NCBI GenBank assembly: GCA_018712345.1
Contig: DVHG01000016.1
Span: 62,001-126,000 of the forward strand
Length of the DNA: 64,000 nt
Direction of reading: 5' to 3'
DNA from: Candidatus Onthovicinus excrementipullorum
GTDB taxonomy: Bacteria > Bacillota > Clostridia > Oscillospirales > Acutalibacteraceae
Made by a program: the position numbers and the translations under genes. This document shows, piece by piece, positions 28,499 through 37,284 of this stretch. Positions within the stretch are counted from its first letter, which is position 1; each line of letters starts with the position of its first letter. The notes under the pieces were generated by a model, which did no database searches, was not told the origin of the DNA, and saw only the letters and a list, made by a program, of their open reading frames with translations.

Positions 28499-29347
28499 TC
28501 ATTTCGTCATATAGATCAGGGCAAAGGCATCGGGGCCGCTGTGCGTGCTGATCGTACAGCCGGCAATGCTTGTGAGCACCTCGTCAAAGATATTCTTGCT
28601 CTTGACATAGTCGAGCAGACTGTTGAAGAAATTTTCATCCAGGCCGGAATGGGATACAAAGGCCCGCCGTGTATCAATAGCGGAAACCTCCGCCAGACGA
28701 TCGTCAATATATTGACGGTACACGCGCTCCACCTTCCCGCGGTACTTCTTGGCAACGCCCAAAGCGCCATCAGTCATGCCGATACAGGGCTTGATGCCCA
28801 GCAGATTCGCGCCAAAGGCAGTTAGCGCGGAGCAGCGCCCGCCCGCCTTGAGATAGTCCAGCGTATTCACCATAAAAGAAGTCTGCACCTTTGGGATCAG
28901 GGCTGTTATCTCCTGCGCGATCTGTGCCGCGTTCATGCCGCGCTCCCGGCGGTCACACGCCTCTAAGACAAGATGCGCCATCCCGGTATGAAGTGCCAAA
29001 GAATCGATCACGTAAACGCCGGAGACCTCGGAAGCCGCAATTTGCGCATTCTGGCACGTAGACGAAATTTTACTGCTCAATGCAATATGGACGACCTCAT
29101 CCCCATCCCTGGTCAGCCTGCTAAACAGATCAATATAGGTCTGCGGTGCAACAGCGGAGGTTTTCGCAGTATCGCCAGTACGCTCATGGTAGTCAAAGAT
29201 ATCGGATATCTGGATATCAACACCGTCCAGATGGGCATCCATCCCCAGAGAGATTGTCAGAGGGGTAATGGCGATATCATATTTTTGAATCAGCTCTCTG
29301 GGCAAATCACAGGGGCTGTCCGCGGTAATATATACGTGGTTGGCCAT
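28499..29347 (-). CDS. DegV-family fatty-acid-binding protein
   Basis: 282 residues. It has the family N-terminus ITADSPCDLPRELI, the Thr/Ser-rich loop GDTAKTSAVAPQTYIDLF (about 57-74) and ARKVVIDSLALHTG-type middle (VYVIDSLALHTGM). DegV/FakB proteins bind a fatty acid and present it to the kinase FakA for uptake and acyl-phosphate formation. No fakA is in the window. It has a strong SigA promoter at 29379-29407, back to back with the SigE-like promoter of the deacetylase. Confidence 0.92.
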   Translation of the reverse strand: MANHVYITADSPCDLPRELIQKYDIAITPLTISLGMDAHLDGVDIQISDIFDYHERTGDTAKTSAVAPQTYIDLFSRLTRDGDEVVHIALSSKISSTCQNAQIAASEVSGVYVIDSLALHTGMAHLVLEACDRRERGMNAAQIAQEITALIPKVQTSFMVNTLDYLKAGGRCSALTAFGANLLGIKPCIGMTDGALGVAKKYRGKVERVYRQYIDDRLAEVSAIDTRRAFVSHSGLDENFFNSLLDYVKSKNIFDEVLTSIAGCTISTHSGPDAFALIYMTK

Positions 29348-29378
29348 CAGTATACTCCTTTATATTTCGTTTTTAAAT

Positions 29379-29407
29379 ATAATAGTTGATTGCGCCGTCG
29401 TTGTCAA
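29379..29407 (-). promoter_or_regulatory. Strong SigA-type promoter of the degV-mltG unit
   Basis: Minus strand TTGACA (29407-29402), 17 nt, TATTAT (29384-29379). The -35 is a perfect consensus. Confidence 0.78.
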
Positions 29408-29410
29408 GCT

Positions 29411-29440
29411 GTCATATACCTGCCCAAAGCGGCATAAAAT
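29411..29440 (+). promoter_or_regulatory. Possible SigE-type sporulation promoter of the PdaB-like gene
   Basis: GTCATATA (29411-29418), 14 nt, CATAAAAT (29433-29440). This fits the mother-cell SigE pattern, and B. subtilis pdaB is SigE-dependent. The -35 matches that proposed for cwlD. Confidence 0.5.
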
Positions 29441-29470
29441 ACAGCGATCCTGAAAAGCGGAGGGGTGCCG

Positions 29471-30244
29471 ATGAAGGTCCTGATCCTGACAAAAAAGACA
29501 CTGGCCGCAGCTGCGGCCGCCGTGATCGCGGCCGCCTGCCTGATCGCCGTGCCCGTCCTTCGCTCTGCCGACGGCGTCCCGGTGGGCACCGCTGAAAAAA
29601 ATCTCCCGATCTACAATGTGGACACATCGGAGAAAAAAATCGCGCTGACCTTTGACGCGGCGTGGGGCAACGAGGACACGCAGCAGATCATCGATATCCT
29701 GAAGCAGTATAACGTTAAGGCGACCTTCTTTATTGTGGGGGAATGGGCGGACAAATATCCTGACGATGTCCGGGCGCTCGCGCAGGCAGGGCACAGCATT
29801 CAGAACCACTCGGATACGCACGCCCACATGCCTAAGCTCAGCGGTGACGCGATCGCCGGGGAAATCACGGGATGCAACCGGCGGCTCGCAGAGCTCTGCG
29901 GGAAGGAGCCGCTCTATTTCCGCGCCCCGTATGGCGACTATGACAACAGCACCGTCAGCGGGGCGGCCGCCCTGGGGATGGAGACGATCCAATGGGATGT
30001 GGACAGTCTGGACTGGAAGGGGCTGATCCCCGAACAGATTGCACAGCGTGTGACGGAAAAGACAAAACCTGGCTCCATCATCCTGTGCCATAACGGCGCC
30101 AAACATATTTTAGAGGCGCTCCCCCTCTTTATTGAGCCGCTCCAGGCACAGGGATACCAGTTTGTCACGCTGGAGGAACTGATCCTCCCCAAGCCGTACA
30201 CCATTGACGCGAATGGGACACAGCACGCGGATCAAAAATCATAG
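29471..30244 (+). CDS. PdaB-type sporulation polysaccharide deacetylase
   Basis: 257 residues. An Ala-rich N-terminal signal/anchor segment (about 8-28) is followed by a NodB domain. Motif 1 is ALTFDAAWGNEDT, which lacks the usual second Asp as in PdaB relatives; motif 2 is HSDTHAHM with the two metal His; motif 3 is RAPYGDYD. PdaB-type proteins are needed to keep spores from losing their cortex. I chose ATG 29471 since GGAGGGG lies 5 nt upstream; GTG 29465 overlaps that site. It carries its own SigE-like promoter and terminator. Confidence 0.85.
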   Translation: MKVLILTKKTLAAAAAAVIAAACLIAVPVLRSADGVPVGTAEKNLPIYNVDTSEKKIALTFDAAWGNEDTQQIIDILKQYNVKATFFIVGEWADKYPDDVRALAQAGHSIQNHSDTHAHMPKLSGDAIAGEITGCNRRLAELCGKEPLYFRAPYGDYDNSTVSGAAALGMETIQWDVDSLDWKGLIPEQIAQRVTEKTKPGSIILCHNGAKHILEALPLFIEPLQAQGYQFVTLEELILPKPYTIDANGTQHADQKS

Positions 30245-30310
30245 CCCATCAATTCATTACACAGCGCTGGCTGTTTATCTGTTTAACCACATGCGAAAAA
30301 AGCACAAAAG

Positions 30311-30343
30311 CACCGGTACTGCACAGGCAGCACCGGTGTTTTC
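30311..30343. terminator. Terminator after the deacetylase gene
   Basis: CACCGGT (30311-30317) pairs with ACCGGTG (30332-30338), with inner CTGC/GCAG pairing, followed by TTTTCTT. It lies between convergent genes. Confidence 0.8.
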
Positions 30344-30387
30344 TTCAGATCAGACGATTGTGATTCCCAAAACAGCTCGTTAAGCAA

Positions 30388-31488
30388 TTACTGCTTCAAC
30401 TGCTGCTCCTGAGGCTTCAGGAACAGCTTTTTAAAAGAAAGATGCTTTTTGAGCATATCCACCACAACCATGCACAGGATTGCCGAGACAAATGAAAGCA
30501 GGAAAAAGACAATCAGGCGGATGGTTGGGGAATAGGCCGTCAGATAAGTATTGACCAGCATCAGACTATAGTACTGATTCAGATATAGCGGAAGGCTGAG
30601 TTTCCCCAGAAAACCGAAAAATTTGCCCTTAAGGAGTTTTGTGGTAATTGTTTTACCGGAAAAAGTGATTGCAACAGAGAGCATCAGGAAAAATACAAGA
30701 TAAAAATAATAGTCCTCTGAAAAATCCGTGCAAATATAGCATATTGTTGCGAAATATCCAAAAATCTCCAGTACGGTTATTCCGAAGAGGCCAAGCCGCG
30801 TGAAGGACAGCTGCCTGAGTTTTTTACTGACCACATAGGATACCACACCGAGAAGGATGATTGCAACAGCGCGCACGACGCCCTTGTACAAAAAACCGGT
30901 CCAGAAAGTGACCCATGTCAGCGAACCATAGGAATAGGACATATACCCCAGGATCAGGAGTGCTGCCAGCGGAGCGGCCGCATATGAAACATAGCTGTAA
31001 AACCGCCTTAAAAGGGGATAGATAAACAGCATGGCCAGCAGCATTGCCGAAATGTACCATTCATAGCCGTTGACAATGGTATACCGGATGCCAGTCATAT
31101 CCAGTAGAAACAGATTCGGCAAAGAGTGGGCAAGCAGCTTAACGGCACCGCCGGCCGAAAGCCTCTGAACAACGGCCGTCACTGCAAACGCAACAAAAAA
31201 AGCATAGAGATGATATGGAAAAATGCCGCCGTACTTTTTCCCGATAAAAGTCGCCGTATCACGCCCGATACTCATTCCCGGTTCCCGGGGTTTATCGGCC
31301 GATTTTGCCATTAAATAGCCCGAAACCAGAAAAAAGTATTCAACACCGATATCCCCATGAAAAAACAGCCGGATATGCGGAAAGATCTCCGGGATCGGGA
31401 AAGCCCCTACTCCATGAAACAGGATGATAATTACTGCAAACAAAAAACGCAGAAACTCAATCGCATTATTTCTCCCCGATTTGCTCAC
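30388..31488 (-). CDS. Acyltransferase-3 family integral membrane protein
   Basis: 366 residues with about ten membrane segments. The N-terminus (NNAIEFLRFLFAVIIILFHG) has the His typical of acyltransferase-3 enzymes, which O-acylate exopolysaccharides, cell wall or antibiotics. I chose GTG 31488 (GGGGG 8 nt upstream) because the longer ATG start at 31554 lies inside the hairpin that ends the next operon. The gene is clearly AT-richer than its neighbours, suggesting acquisition. No polysaccharide cluster is adjacent, so its substrate is unknown. Confidence 0.85.
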   Translation of the reverse strand: MSKSGRNNAIEFLRFLFAVIIILFHGVGAFPIPEIFPHIRLFFHGDIGVEYFFLVSGYLMAKSADKPREPGMSIGRDTATFIGKKYGGIFPYHLYAFFVAFAVTAVVQRLSAGGAVKLLAHSLPNLFLLDMTGIRYTIVNGYEWYISAMLLAMLFIYPLLRRFYSYVSYAAAPLAALLILGYMSYSYGSLTWVTFWTGFLYKGVVRAVAIILLGVVSYVVSKKLRQLSFTRLGLFGITVLEIFGYFATICYICTDFSEDYYFYLVFFLMLSVAITFSGKTITTKLLKGKFFGFLGKLSLPLYLNQYYSLMLVNTYLTAYSPTIRLIVFFLLSFVSAILCMVVVDMLKKHLSFKKLFLKPQEQQLKQ

Positions 31489-31546
31489 GTTTTTGTACCC
31501 CCACTTTCCTTGTTTTTCCCCTGCAAAAAGCGTACAACAGAAATCA

Positions 31547-31571
31547 GCCGGCACTGGGCACCAGTGCCGGC
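31547..31571 (-). terminator. Terminator of the rpiR...ispH-rpsA operon
   Basis: A perfect 11-bp stem, GCCGGCACTGG (31547-31557) with CCAGTGCCGGC (31561-31571), lies 16 nt past the ispH-rpsA stop. Only a weak T run follows. Confidence 0.7.
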
Positions 31572-31586
31572 CGTTTGATTTACAGC

Positions 31587-33632
31587 TTATTCAGCGTCCT
31601 GAGCATCCTCGGCCTGTGCCGCGGGCTCCTCGTCCGCCTCCTCTGCCGGAGCATCCTCCAGCAGCGCACGCATGGAAAGGCTCACGCGCTTTTTGTCAAA
31701 GTCGATATCGGTAATTTTCACCTTAACGACATCGCCGATCTTCACAACATCCTGCGGCTTCTCGACACGGCGGTCGGCAAGCTGGGAGATGTGAATCAGG
31801 CCGTCAATACCCGGGATAATCTGGGCAAATGCGCCAAATGCAGTCAGGCCGACAACCTTTGCCTCAACAACGGAGCCGATCGGGTAATCCCTGCGCAGGA
31901 TCTCCCACGGATTGTCCTCCGCCTTCTTATAGCCGAGGGAAATCTTCCGCTTTTCGGGATCAAGATCCTTGATATAGACCTCGACCGTATCGCCGACATT
32001 GACAACCTCGGACGGATGTTTGATCCGGCTCCAGGAGAGCTCGGAAATGTGGATCATGCCGTCCACGCCGCCGATGTCCACAAACGCACCATAGGAGGTG
32101 AGGGACTTGACCACGCCGGTATATTTCTGACCGATCTCCGCCTGCTCCCAGAATTTATCCTCCAGCTCCTTGCGCTGCTCCTTGAGAACGGCACGCACAG
32201 AACCGACCGCACGCCTGCGGCGCTTGTCGATATCAATGATGTGGAACTGAACCTTCTGCTTGAGCAGATCCTCCAGCGGATCGTTGCGGGAGGCCGTGGC
32301 CAGAGAGGCCGGAATAAATACGCGGGAGCCATTGACATCCGCGAGCACACCGCCGCGGACAACATCCGTGACCGTTCCCTCCACGATGGTATTCTCCTCC
32401 TGGGCCTTGACGATCTCATCCCAGGACTTTGTGGCGTCATAGCGGCGCTTGGAGAGCATCACAGTACCCTCGGCGTCATTCGTCTTCATGATGATCAGGT
32501 CGAGCTCATCGCCGATCTTGACATCCTTGGCGGGGTCAAAGTTCGGGTCGTTTGAAAACTCGTTGATCGGGATGTAGCCGGCGTGCTTCCGGTTGATGTC
32601 TACCTGTATTTCGCTGGGGGAAATGCCCACCACAACGCCGTGCACCTTCTGGTCGCCGTTCATGGACTTGAGCGACTCCTCGAGTGCCTCGGAAAAGCTC
32701 ATCTCGTCGAACGACTTCGCGGCTTCCTCCTTTTCAGTTTCCTGTGCCGCAGCATTCGTTTCAACGGCTGAGTTGGTTTCATTCATAATCTCGGACATGG
32801 TTTCGAGTACCTCCTTTATAGTGCGAGCGGGAGTTGAAGCCCCCGCAGTAACGCCCAGATGACGGCAACCGGAAAAATCGATCCCGCGCAGCTCCGCGGC
32901 CGTCTCGATCAGATCCGTGGGGCAGTTCGGCTCACACACGCTCTTGAGCTTGGCCGTATTGGAACTCTGGCGCCCGCCGATGATGAGCATCCTGTCACAT
33001 CTGCGGGAGAGTTCTATGGCCTCCGCCTGCCTTTCTTCGGTTGCATTACATATTGTATCAAAAACGACGGCATTTGTATATACTAATTTTATTTTTTTCA
33101 CGCATTTTTCCCACTGTGCGGTGCTGAAAGTGGTCTGAGAAACCGCACAGACACTCTTTTGCGCCAATTCCGGGTGTGCGGCAATGATCGCATCAAGCTC
33201 CTCAACGTCCCGGAAGACATAGGTCTCCCCATGGCAGTACCCCTTGATTCCGATGACTTCAGGGTGATTTGGATCCCCAGCGATGAGGACTGTGCTGCCG
33301 TTGACCGTCGCGTCTGAGACAATCTTGTGGATCTTGAGCACAAAGGGACAGGTCGCATTCGTACACCGCAGGGAAAGGCGGTCAATCTCATCCATCACGG
33401 ACTTGGGTACCCCGTGTGTCCGGACAACGAGCACCGCGTCCCGCGGAGCCTGACCGGGCGTGTCCGCGATTATCACGCCGCGCGCCGCAAGATCATCCAC
33501 CACCTGTGGATTGTGAATGATCGGGCCGAGGGTGCAGACTTTTTCACCCTTATTTAATAGAGAATAAACCAAATTGACCGCCCTGTCAACCCCAAAACAG
33601 AATCCTGCCGTCTCAGCGAGCGTAATTTTCAT
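31587..33632 (-). CDS. ispH-rpsA: Fusion of IspH (HMBPP reductase) and ribosomal protein S1-like RNA-binding domains
   Basis: 681 residues. The N-terminal half (about 1-285) is IspH, the last enzyme of the MEP isoprenoid pathway, with 4Fe-4S ligands in [19 protein letters not shown] and [11 protein letters not shown]. After an acidic linker come four S1 RNA-binding repeats (each with a GAFVDIGG- or [12 protein letters not shown] strand and signature HISELSW, HISQLAD). The same fusion is known in many Clostridia. I chose ATG 33632 (GGGAG 7 nt upstream; protein starts [14 protein letters not shown]), not 33710. It overlaps the end of cmk-plsC by 20 nt. Confidence 0.95.
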   Translation of the reverse strand: MKITLAETAGFCFGVDRAVNLVYSLLNKGEKVCTLGPIIHNPQVVDDLAARGVIIADTPGQAPRDAVLVVRTHGVPKSVMDEIDRLSLRCTNATCPFVLKIHKIVSDATVNGSTVLIAGDPNHPEVIGIKGYCHGETYVFRDVEELDAIIAAHPELAQKSVCAVSQTTFSTAQWEKCVKKIKLVYTNAVVFDTICNATEERQAEAIELSRRCDRMLIIGGRQSSNTAKLKSVCEPNCPTDLIETAAELRGIDFSGCRHLGVTAGASTPARTIKEVLETMSEIMNETNSAVETNAAAQETEKEEAAKSFDEMSFSEALEESLKSMNGDQKVHGVVVGISPSEIQVDINRKHAGYIPINEFSNDPNFDPAKDVKIGDELDLIIMKTNDAEGTVMLSKRRYDATKSWDEIVKAQEENTIVEGTVTDVVRGGVLADVNGSRVFIPASLATASRNDPLEDLLKQKVQFHIIDIDKRRRRAVGSVRAVLKEQRKELEDKFWEQAEIGQKYTGVVKSLTSYGAFVDIGGVDGMIHISELSWSRIKHPSEVVNVGDTVEVYIKDLDPEKRKISLGYKKAEDNPWEILRRDYPIGSVVEAKVVGLTAFGAFAQIIPGIDGLIHISQLADRRVEKPQDVVKIGDVVKVKITDIDFDKKRVSLSMRALLEDAPAEEADEEPAAQAEDAQDAE

Positions 33633-34998
33633 CAATTTTCTCCCACATCTCCTCAATCCGGCCCATGATCTTCCGGGTGGCACTGCGCAGCTCACTCGCC
33701 TTTTTCCCATCCGTCAGGCCCAGTTCCTCATTGCGGATGACTTTGCCGAATTCCACGACCACATGCGTGCGGAACGCGCGCACCGGCTTGCCGCCGGACC
33801 AGATCGCCACCGGAACGATATCCGCCCCTGTGGCGGCCGCGATCAGTGCAATCCCGGACTTTGCCTTACCCGGCCGATAGTCCTTGGAGCGCGTCCCCTC
33901 CGGAAAGATGCCAAGCACCTTTTCACGCTCCAGCAGGCCCAGGGCGTATTCAAACGCGCGCCGGTCCCCCGAGCCGCGGCTGACCGGGAAGGCGTTGAGT
34001 CCGGTGACGACCGCCTTGACAAACCAGTTGCGGAAGAGTTCCTCCTTGGCCATGGCGTGGATCACCCGCACCATCGCGGAGCCGACAAAGACCGGATCCC
34101 ATCCGCTGATGTGGTTGGCCGCGATGATAAGCTTCCCCTTTTTGGGGACATTCTGCCTGCCGATATAGGTAATGCGGTACAGCAGCTTGCATGTGAGCCA
34201 CGTAAAGGGCATAGCGATGATATAAAACGCGTGCGTGGTAAATTTTTTAAAATTATATTTGACTTTTGTATGCGGGGCCCGCTCTTTTTTTTCCGGCCGC
34301 GGTGCCGGCTCAGCCGGAGCCGCCTGCTCCAGACGCCCACGGATGACGGAGGCGACGAGCGCGACAGACTCCTCAAAGTCCTTGCCGGTGGTATCCACTA
34401 AAACGGCATCCTCCGCCTGCTTCAGCGGGGCAGCCGCACGGTGTGAGTCGTTGTAATCGCGCTGCTTCTGATCGGCGAGGACCTCCTCGAATGTCACCTG
34501 CTCTCCCCGGGCTTCCAGCTCCGCAAAGCGCCGCCGGGCCCGCTCCTCCGGAGAAGCGGTGAGAAAGATCTTGACATCGGCGTTTGGCAGGACGACCGTG
34601 GCGATATCGCGGCCATCCATGATGCAGCTGTTTTTTGAGGCGATATCACGCTGAAGGTCGAGCAGGAACGCCCGGACAGCCGGCAGTGCGGAGACGGCGG
34701 AGGCCGCCATGGATACCTCGGGCGTGCGGATCAGCCCGGAGACATCCTCCCCGTTGAGCAGGACGCGCTGCTCCCCCTCCCGGAAGGCGAGTTCCACCCG
34801 GATATCGGAGAGCATTTTTCCCACGGCTTCCTGGTCCTGCGCATCCACCTGACCCCGCAGGGAGTAAAGGCCGATGGCGCGGTAGAGCGCGCCGGTATCA
34901 ATGTAGATATATCCCGCCTGCTTTGCCACCGCGCGCGCGATGGTGCTCTTGCCCGCACCGGACGGCCCGTCAATCGCGATGTTGATTATTTTACTCAT
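33613..34998 (-). CDS. cmk-plsC: Fusion of cytidylate kinase and PlsC-type 1-acylglycerol-3-phosphate acyltransferase
   Basis: 461 residues. Residues 1-225 are cytidylate kinase: P-loop GPSGAGKST, IDTGALYRA, DGRDIATVV. It phosphorylates CMP and dCMP. After a Pro/Ala/Glu-rich linker (about 226-245), residues 255-461 are PlsC: a membrane-associating segment, the catalytic ANHISGWD (HX4D) and FPEGTRS, which bind glycerol-phosphate. PlsC makes phosphatidic acid. The combination is recurrent in Clostridia next to ispH-rpsA. It starts 4 nt inside the upstream flavoprotein gene. Confidence 0.94.
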   Translation of the reverse strand: MSKIINIAIDGPSGAGKSTIARAVAKQAGYIYIDTGALYRAIGLYSLRGQVDAQDQEAVGKMLSDIRVELAFREGEQRVLLNGEDVSGLIRTPEVSMAASAVSALPAVRAFLLDLQRDIASKNSCIMDGRDIATVVLPNADVKIFLTASPEERARRRFAELEARGEQVTFEEVLADQKQRDYNDSHRAAAPLKQAEDAVLVDTTGKDFEESVALVASVIRGRLEQAAPAEPAPRPEKKERAPHTKVKYNFKKFTTHAFYIIAMPFTWLTCKLLYRITYIGRQNVPKKGKLIIAANHISGWDPVFVGSAMVRVIHAMAKEELFRNWFVKAVVTGLNAFPVSRGSGDRRAFEYALGLLEREKVLGIFPEGTRSKDYRPGKAKSGIALIAAATGADIVPVAIWSGGKPVRAFRTHVVVEFGKVIRNEELGLTDGKKASELRSATRKIMGRIEEMWEKIDENYAR

Positions 34999-36254
34999 CC
35001 GTTTTCCTCCTGTCCGGCGGCGCTCAGGCCCGCCAGTCTGCCAGTTGCAAAAGCGATCTGCAAATTATATCCGCCTGTATAGGCATCCACATCAATTACT
35101 TCCCCGGCAAAATAAAGGCCGGGCAAGCGCTTGGACTGCATGGTTTTGGGATCAATCTCCTTCGTACACACGCCGCCGGCCGTGACGATCGCCTCCTCAA
35201 CCGGGCGGAAGCCGGTCACAGTCAGTGTCAGGTCCTTGAGCAGGGCGCCCAGCGCGCGCCGCTGCTCCCGGGTGACCGCATTTACCTTCTGCGACGCGGG
35301 GATGCCGGACAGCCGCACGATCACGGGAACCAGCTTCTTGGGCAGCAGCCGGTCAAGTGCGTTGATAAAGTTGCGGTTTGCACTCTCCTCAAAGTCGCGC
35401 AGGATCCGCCGGTCCAGCTGATCGGGATCAAGCGCGGGCTTGAGATCGATGTGCAGGCGGTAGCGACCCGGCTCCATCTGGCGCATATGGCTGCTGGCAC
35501 TGAGCACCATCGGCCCGGACACGCCAAAGTGCGTGAAGAGCATCTCGCCAAAATCTGAATAGATGATTTTCCCCCGCCGCGTATCTTCCAGCTCCAGCGC
35601 GCTGTTGCGCAGGGAGAGACCCTGGAGATCGGAGCACCACCCCTCGTGCACATTCAGCGCGGAGAGGGAGGGATGGGTGGGGACGATTGTGTGCCCTGCC
35701 TCGCGTGCGAGCTGATACCCATCGCCGGTAGAGCCAGTGCGTGGGTAGGATAAGCCCCCCGTCGCCACCACGACGGCGGCGCCTTTGTAAGTCCGCCCGT
35801 CCTCCGTCTGCACACCGGCGGCACGGCCGTCCTCCATCAGGAGGTGCAGCACCCGCCCCTGTACGAACCGGACGCCGCTCCTGCGTGCAAAGCGTTCCAG
35901 CGCATCCGCGATATCCATGGCTTTATCTGACTGCGGGAAGACACGGCCGCCGCGCTCCGTCTTAAGCGGGACGCCCGCGTTTTCAAAAAAAGCAATCGTA
36001 TCCGCCGGCATAAAGGCGGAAAAGGCGCTGTACAAAAAGCGTCCGTTTGCCGGCACAGCCTCCACCAACGTGCGGATATCGCCGCAGTCATTGGTCACAT
36101 TGCACCGGCCCTTGCCGGTGATGAGCACCTTGCGTGCCGGACGGGCGTTGCGCTCAATCAGCGTGACGTGCGCTCCGGCCTGCGCCGCAGCTCCCGCGGC
36201 CATCAGACCGGCTGCACCGCCGCCCACTATGATCACTTGCTGCTCACTCGTCAT
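34995..36254 (-). CDS. HI0933/YhiN-family FAD-dependent oxidoreductase
   Basis: 419 residues. An N-terminal FAD Rossmann motif IIVGGGAAGLMAAGAAA is followed by GKGRCNVTN, the family signature, and a C-terminal GLYFAGEVIDVDAYTGGYN that closes over FAD. Often annotated as aminoacetone oxidase family; the physiological reaction is not known. It overlaps the regulator gene by 11 nt and the kinase fusion by 4 nt, so the whole set is one coupled operon. Confidence 0.9.
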   Translation of the reverse strand: MTSEQQVIIVGGGAAGLMAAGAAAQAGAHVTLIERNARPARKVLITGKGRCNVTNDCGDIRTLVEAVPANGRFLYSAFSAFMPADTIAFFENAGVPLKTERGGRVFPQSDKAMDIADALERFARRSGVRFVQGRVLHLLMEDGRAAGVQTEDGRTYKGAAVVVATGGLSYPRTGSTGDGYQLAREAGHTIVPTHPSLSALNVHEGWCSDLQGLSLRNSALELEDTRRGKIIYSDFGEMLFTHFGVSGPMVLSASSHMRQMEPGRYRLHIDLKPALDPDQLDRRILRDFEESANRNFINALDRLLPKKLVPVIVRLSGIPASQKVNAVTREQRRALGALLKDLTLTVTGFRPVEEAIVTAGGVCTKEIDPKTMQSKRLPGLYFAGEVIDVDAYTGGYNLQIAFATGRLAGLSAAGQEENG

Positions 36255-37125
36255 CCGGCTGCGTCTCCTCTATCTTATCATAGACCTCATAGGCGTCCCA
36301 TATGCCCTCGAGCTTGTCAAAACTCTCCGCAATCTCGCGCCTGCGGCTCATGGTGACGGCAACGATCAGCGCATTGATAAGGCTCAGCGGCGCGACGAGC
36401 GAGTCCACCACCGAGGCCATGTCGCTCTTGGCGACGAGCAGATGACTTGCAAAGCCCGCAATGGGCGAATCGTCGCTGTCTGTGACGGAGATGATCGACG
36501 CACCCCGGTCGTGTGCAAAGCGCAGGGCGTTGATCGTCTGATTGGAGTAGCGCGGGAAACTGATCGCAATGCAGACATCTTTTTCGCTGATGCGGAACAT
36601 CTGCTCAAAAATCTCACTGGCGGAGGAGGTCTGAATTACGACCACGTTATCATAGAGAAGATTGAAATAAAAAGCCAGAAAGCTGGCCAGGGCCGCCGAG
36701 GAGCGCAGGCCCATGATATAGATCTTCTCCGCACGGTTGATCGCATCCACCGCCGCGTAGAAATCGCTGCGGCTCGTCTGTTCAAGCGTGGCGCGGATCA
36801 TCTCGATATCGCTGCTGAGCTCCTTTTCGATGACATCCTCATCCCCCATGCGATCACAGGCGACCTCGATCCGCTGGAGGGAGGTCAACGTACTGCGGAC
36901 CATATCGCGCAGGGCCTTCTGCATCTCCGGATAGCCCTCATAGCCGAGGACTGTGGCAAACCGCACCACGGTCGACTCGCTGACCCCAGCCGTGCTCCCC
37001 AGGCGGGAGGCCGTCATGAACGCCGCACGATCATAGCGGGACAGGATAAAATCCGCAATCTTCCGATGTCCCTTTGACATCTTCGGATAGGCTTTTTCAA
37101 TTTTTGTCAAAATGCTCTGCCCCAC
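36244..37125 (-). CDS. MurR/RpiR-family transcriptional regulator
   Basis: About 293 residues. The N-terminal HTH_6 domain (about 1-75; VSESTVVRFATVLGYEGYPEMQ) is followed by a SIS sugar-phosphate-binding domain (about 115-250; YIMGLRSSAALASFLAFYF, AISFPRYSNQT). Such proteins sense amino-sugar or sugar phosphates. I prefer GTG 37125 (GGGGG 8 nt upstream) over TTG 37146, but this is uncertain. No sugar genes are adjacent; it heads an operon with a flavoprotein, cmk-plsC and ispH-rpsA. Confidence 0.88.
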   Translation of the reverse strand: MGQSILTKIEKAYPKMSKGHRKIADFILSRYDRAAFMTASRLGSTAGVSESTVVRFATVLGYEGYPEMQKALRDMVRSTLTSLQRIEVACDRMGDEDVIEKELSSDIEMIRATLEQTSRSDFYAAVDAINRAEKIYIMGLRSSAALASFLAFYFNLLYDNVVVIQTSSASEIFEQMFRISEKDVCIAISFPRYSNQTINALRFAHDRGASIISVTDSDDSPIAGFASHLLVAKSDMASVVDSLVAPLSLINALIVAVTMSRRREIAESFDKLEGIWDAYEVYDKIEETQPDDE

Positions 37126-37178
37126 TAAAAACGCCCCCAGACTCAAAACCTTGCAACAGGCCGCACACTTCCTTACAT

Positions 37179-37207
37179 ATTTTAATCGTTTGGCGGCAAA
37201 AAATCAA
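37179..37207 (-). promoter_or_regulatory. SigA-type promoter of the rpiR...ispH-rpsA operon
   Basis: Minus strand TTGATT (37207-37202), 17 nt, TAAAAT (37184-37179). Confidence 0.65.
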
Positions 37208-37251
37208 GAATTATGAATTTTTGTACAGTGTAAAATTCATAGCCTCAAAAA

Positions 37252-37277
37252 CCGGGATCCACGCACTTGGATCCCGG
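37252..37277 (-). terminator. Terminator of the metallophosphoesterase gene
   Basis: A perfect 10-bp stem, CCGGGATCCA (37252-37261) with TGGATCCCGG (37268-37277), is followed on the minus strand by TTTTT. Confidence 0.85.
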
Positions 37278-37284
37278 CCCGGAC

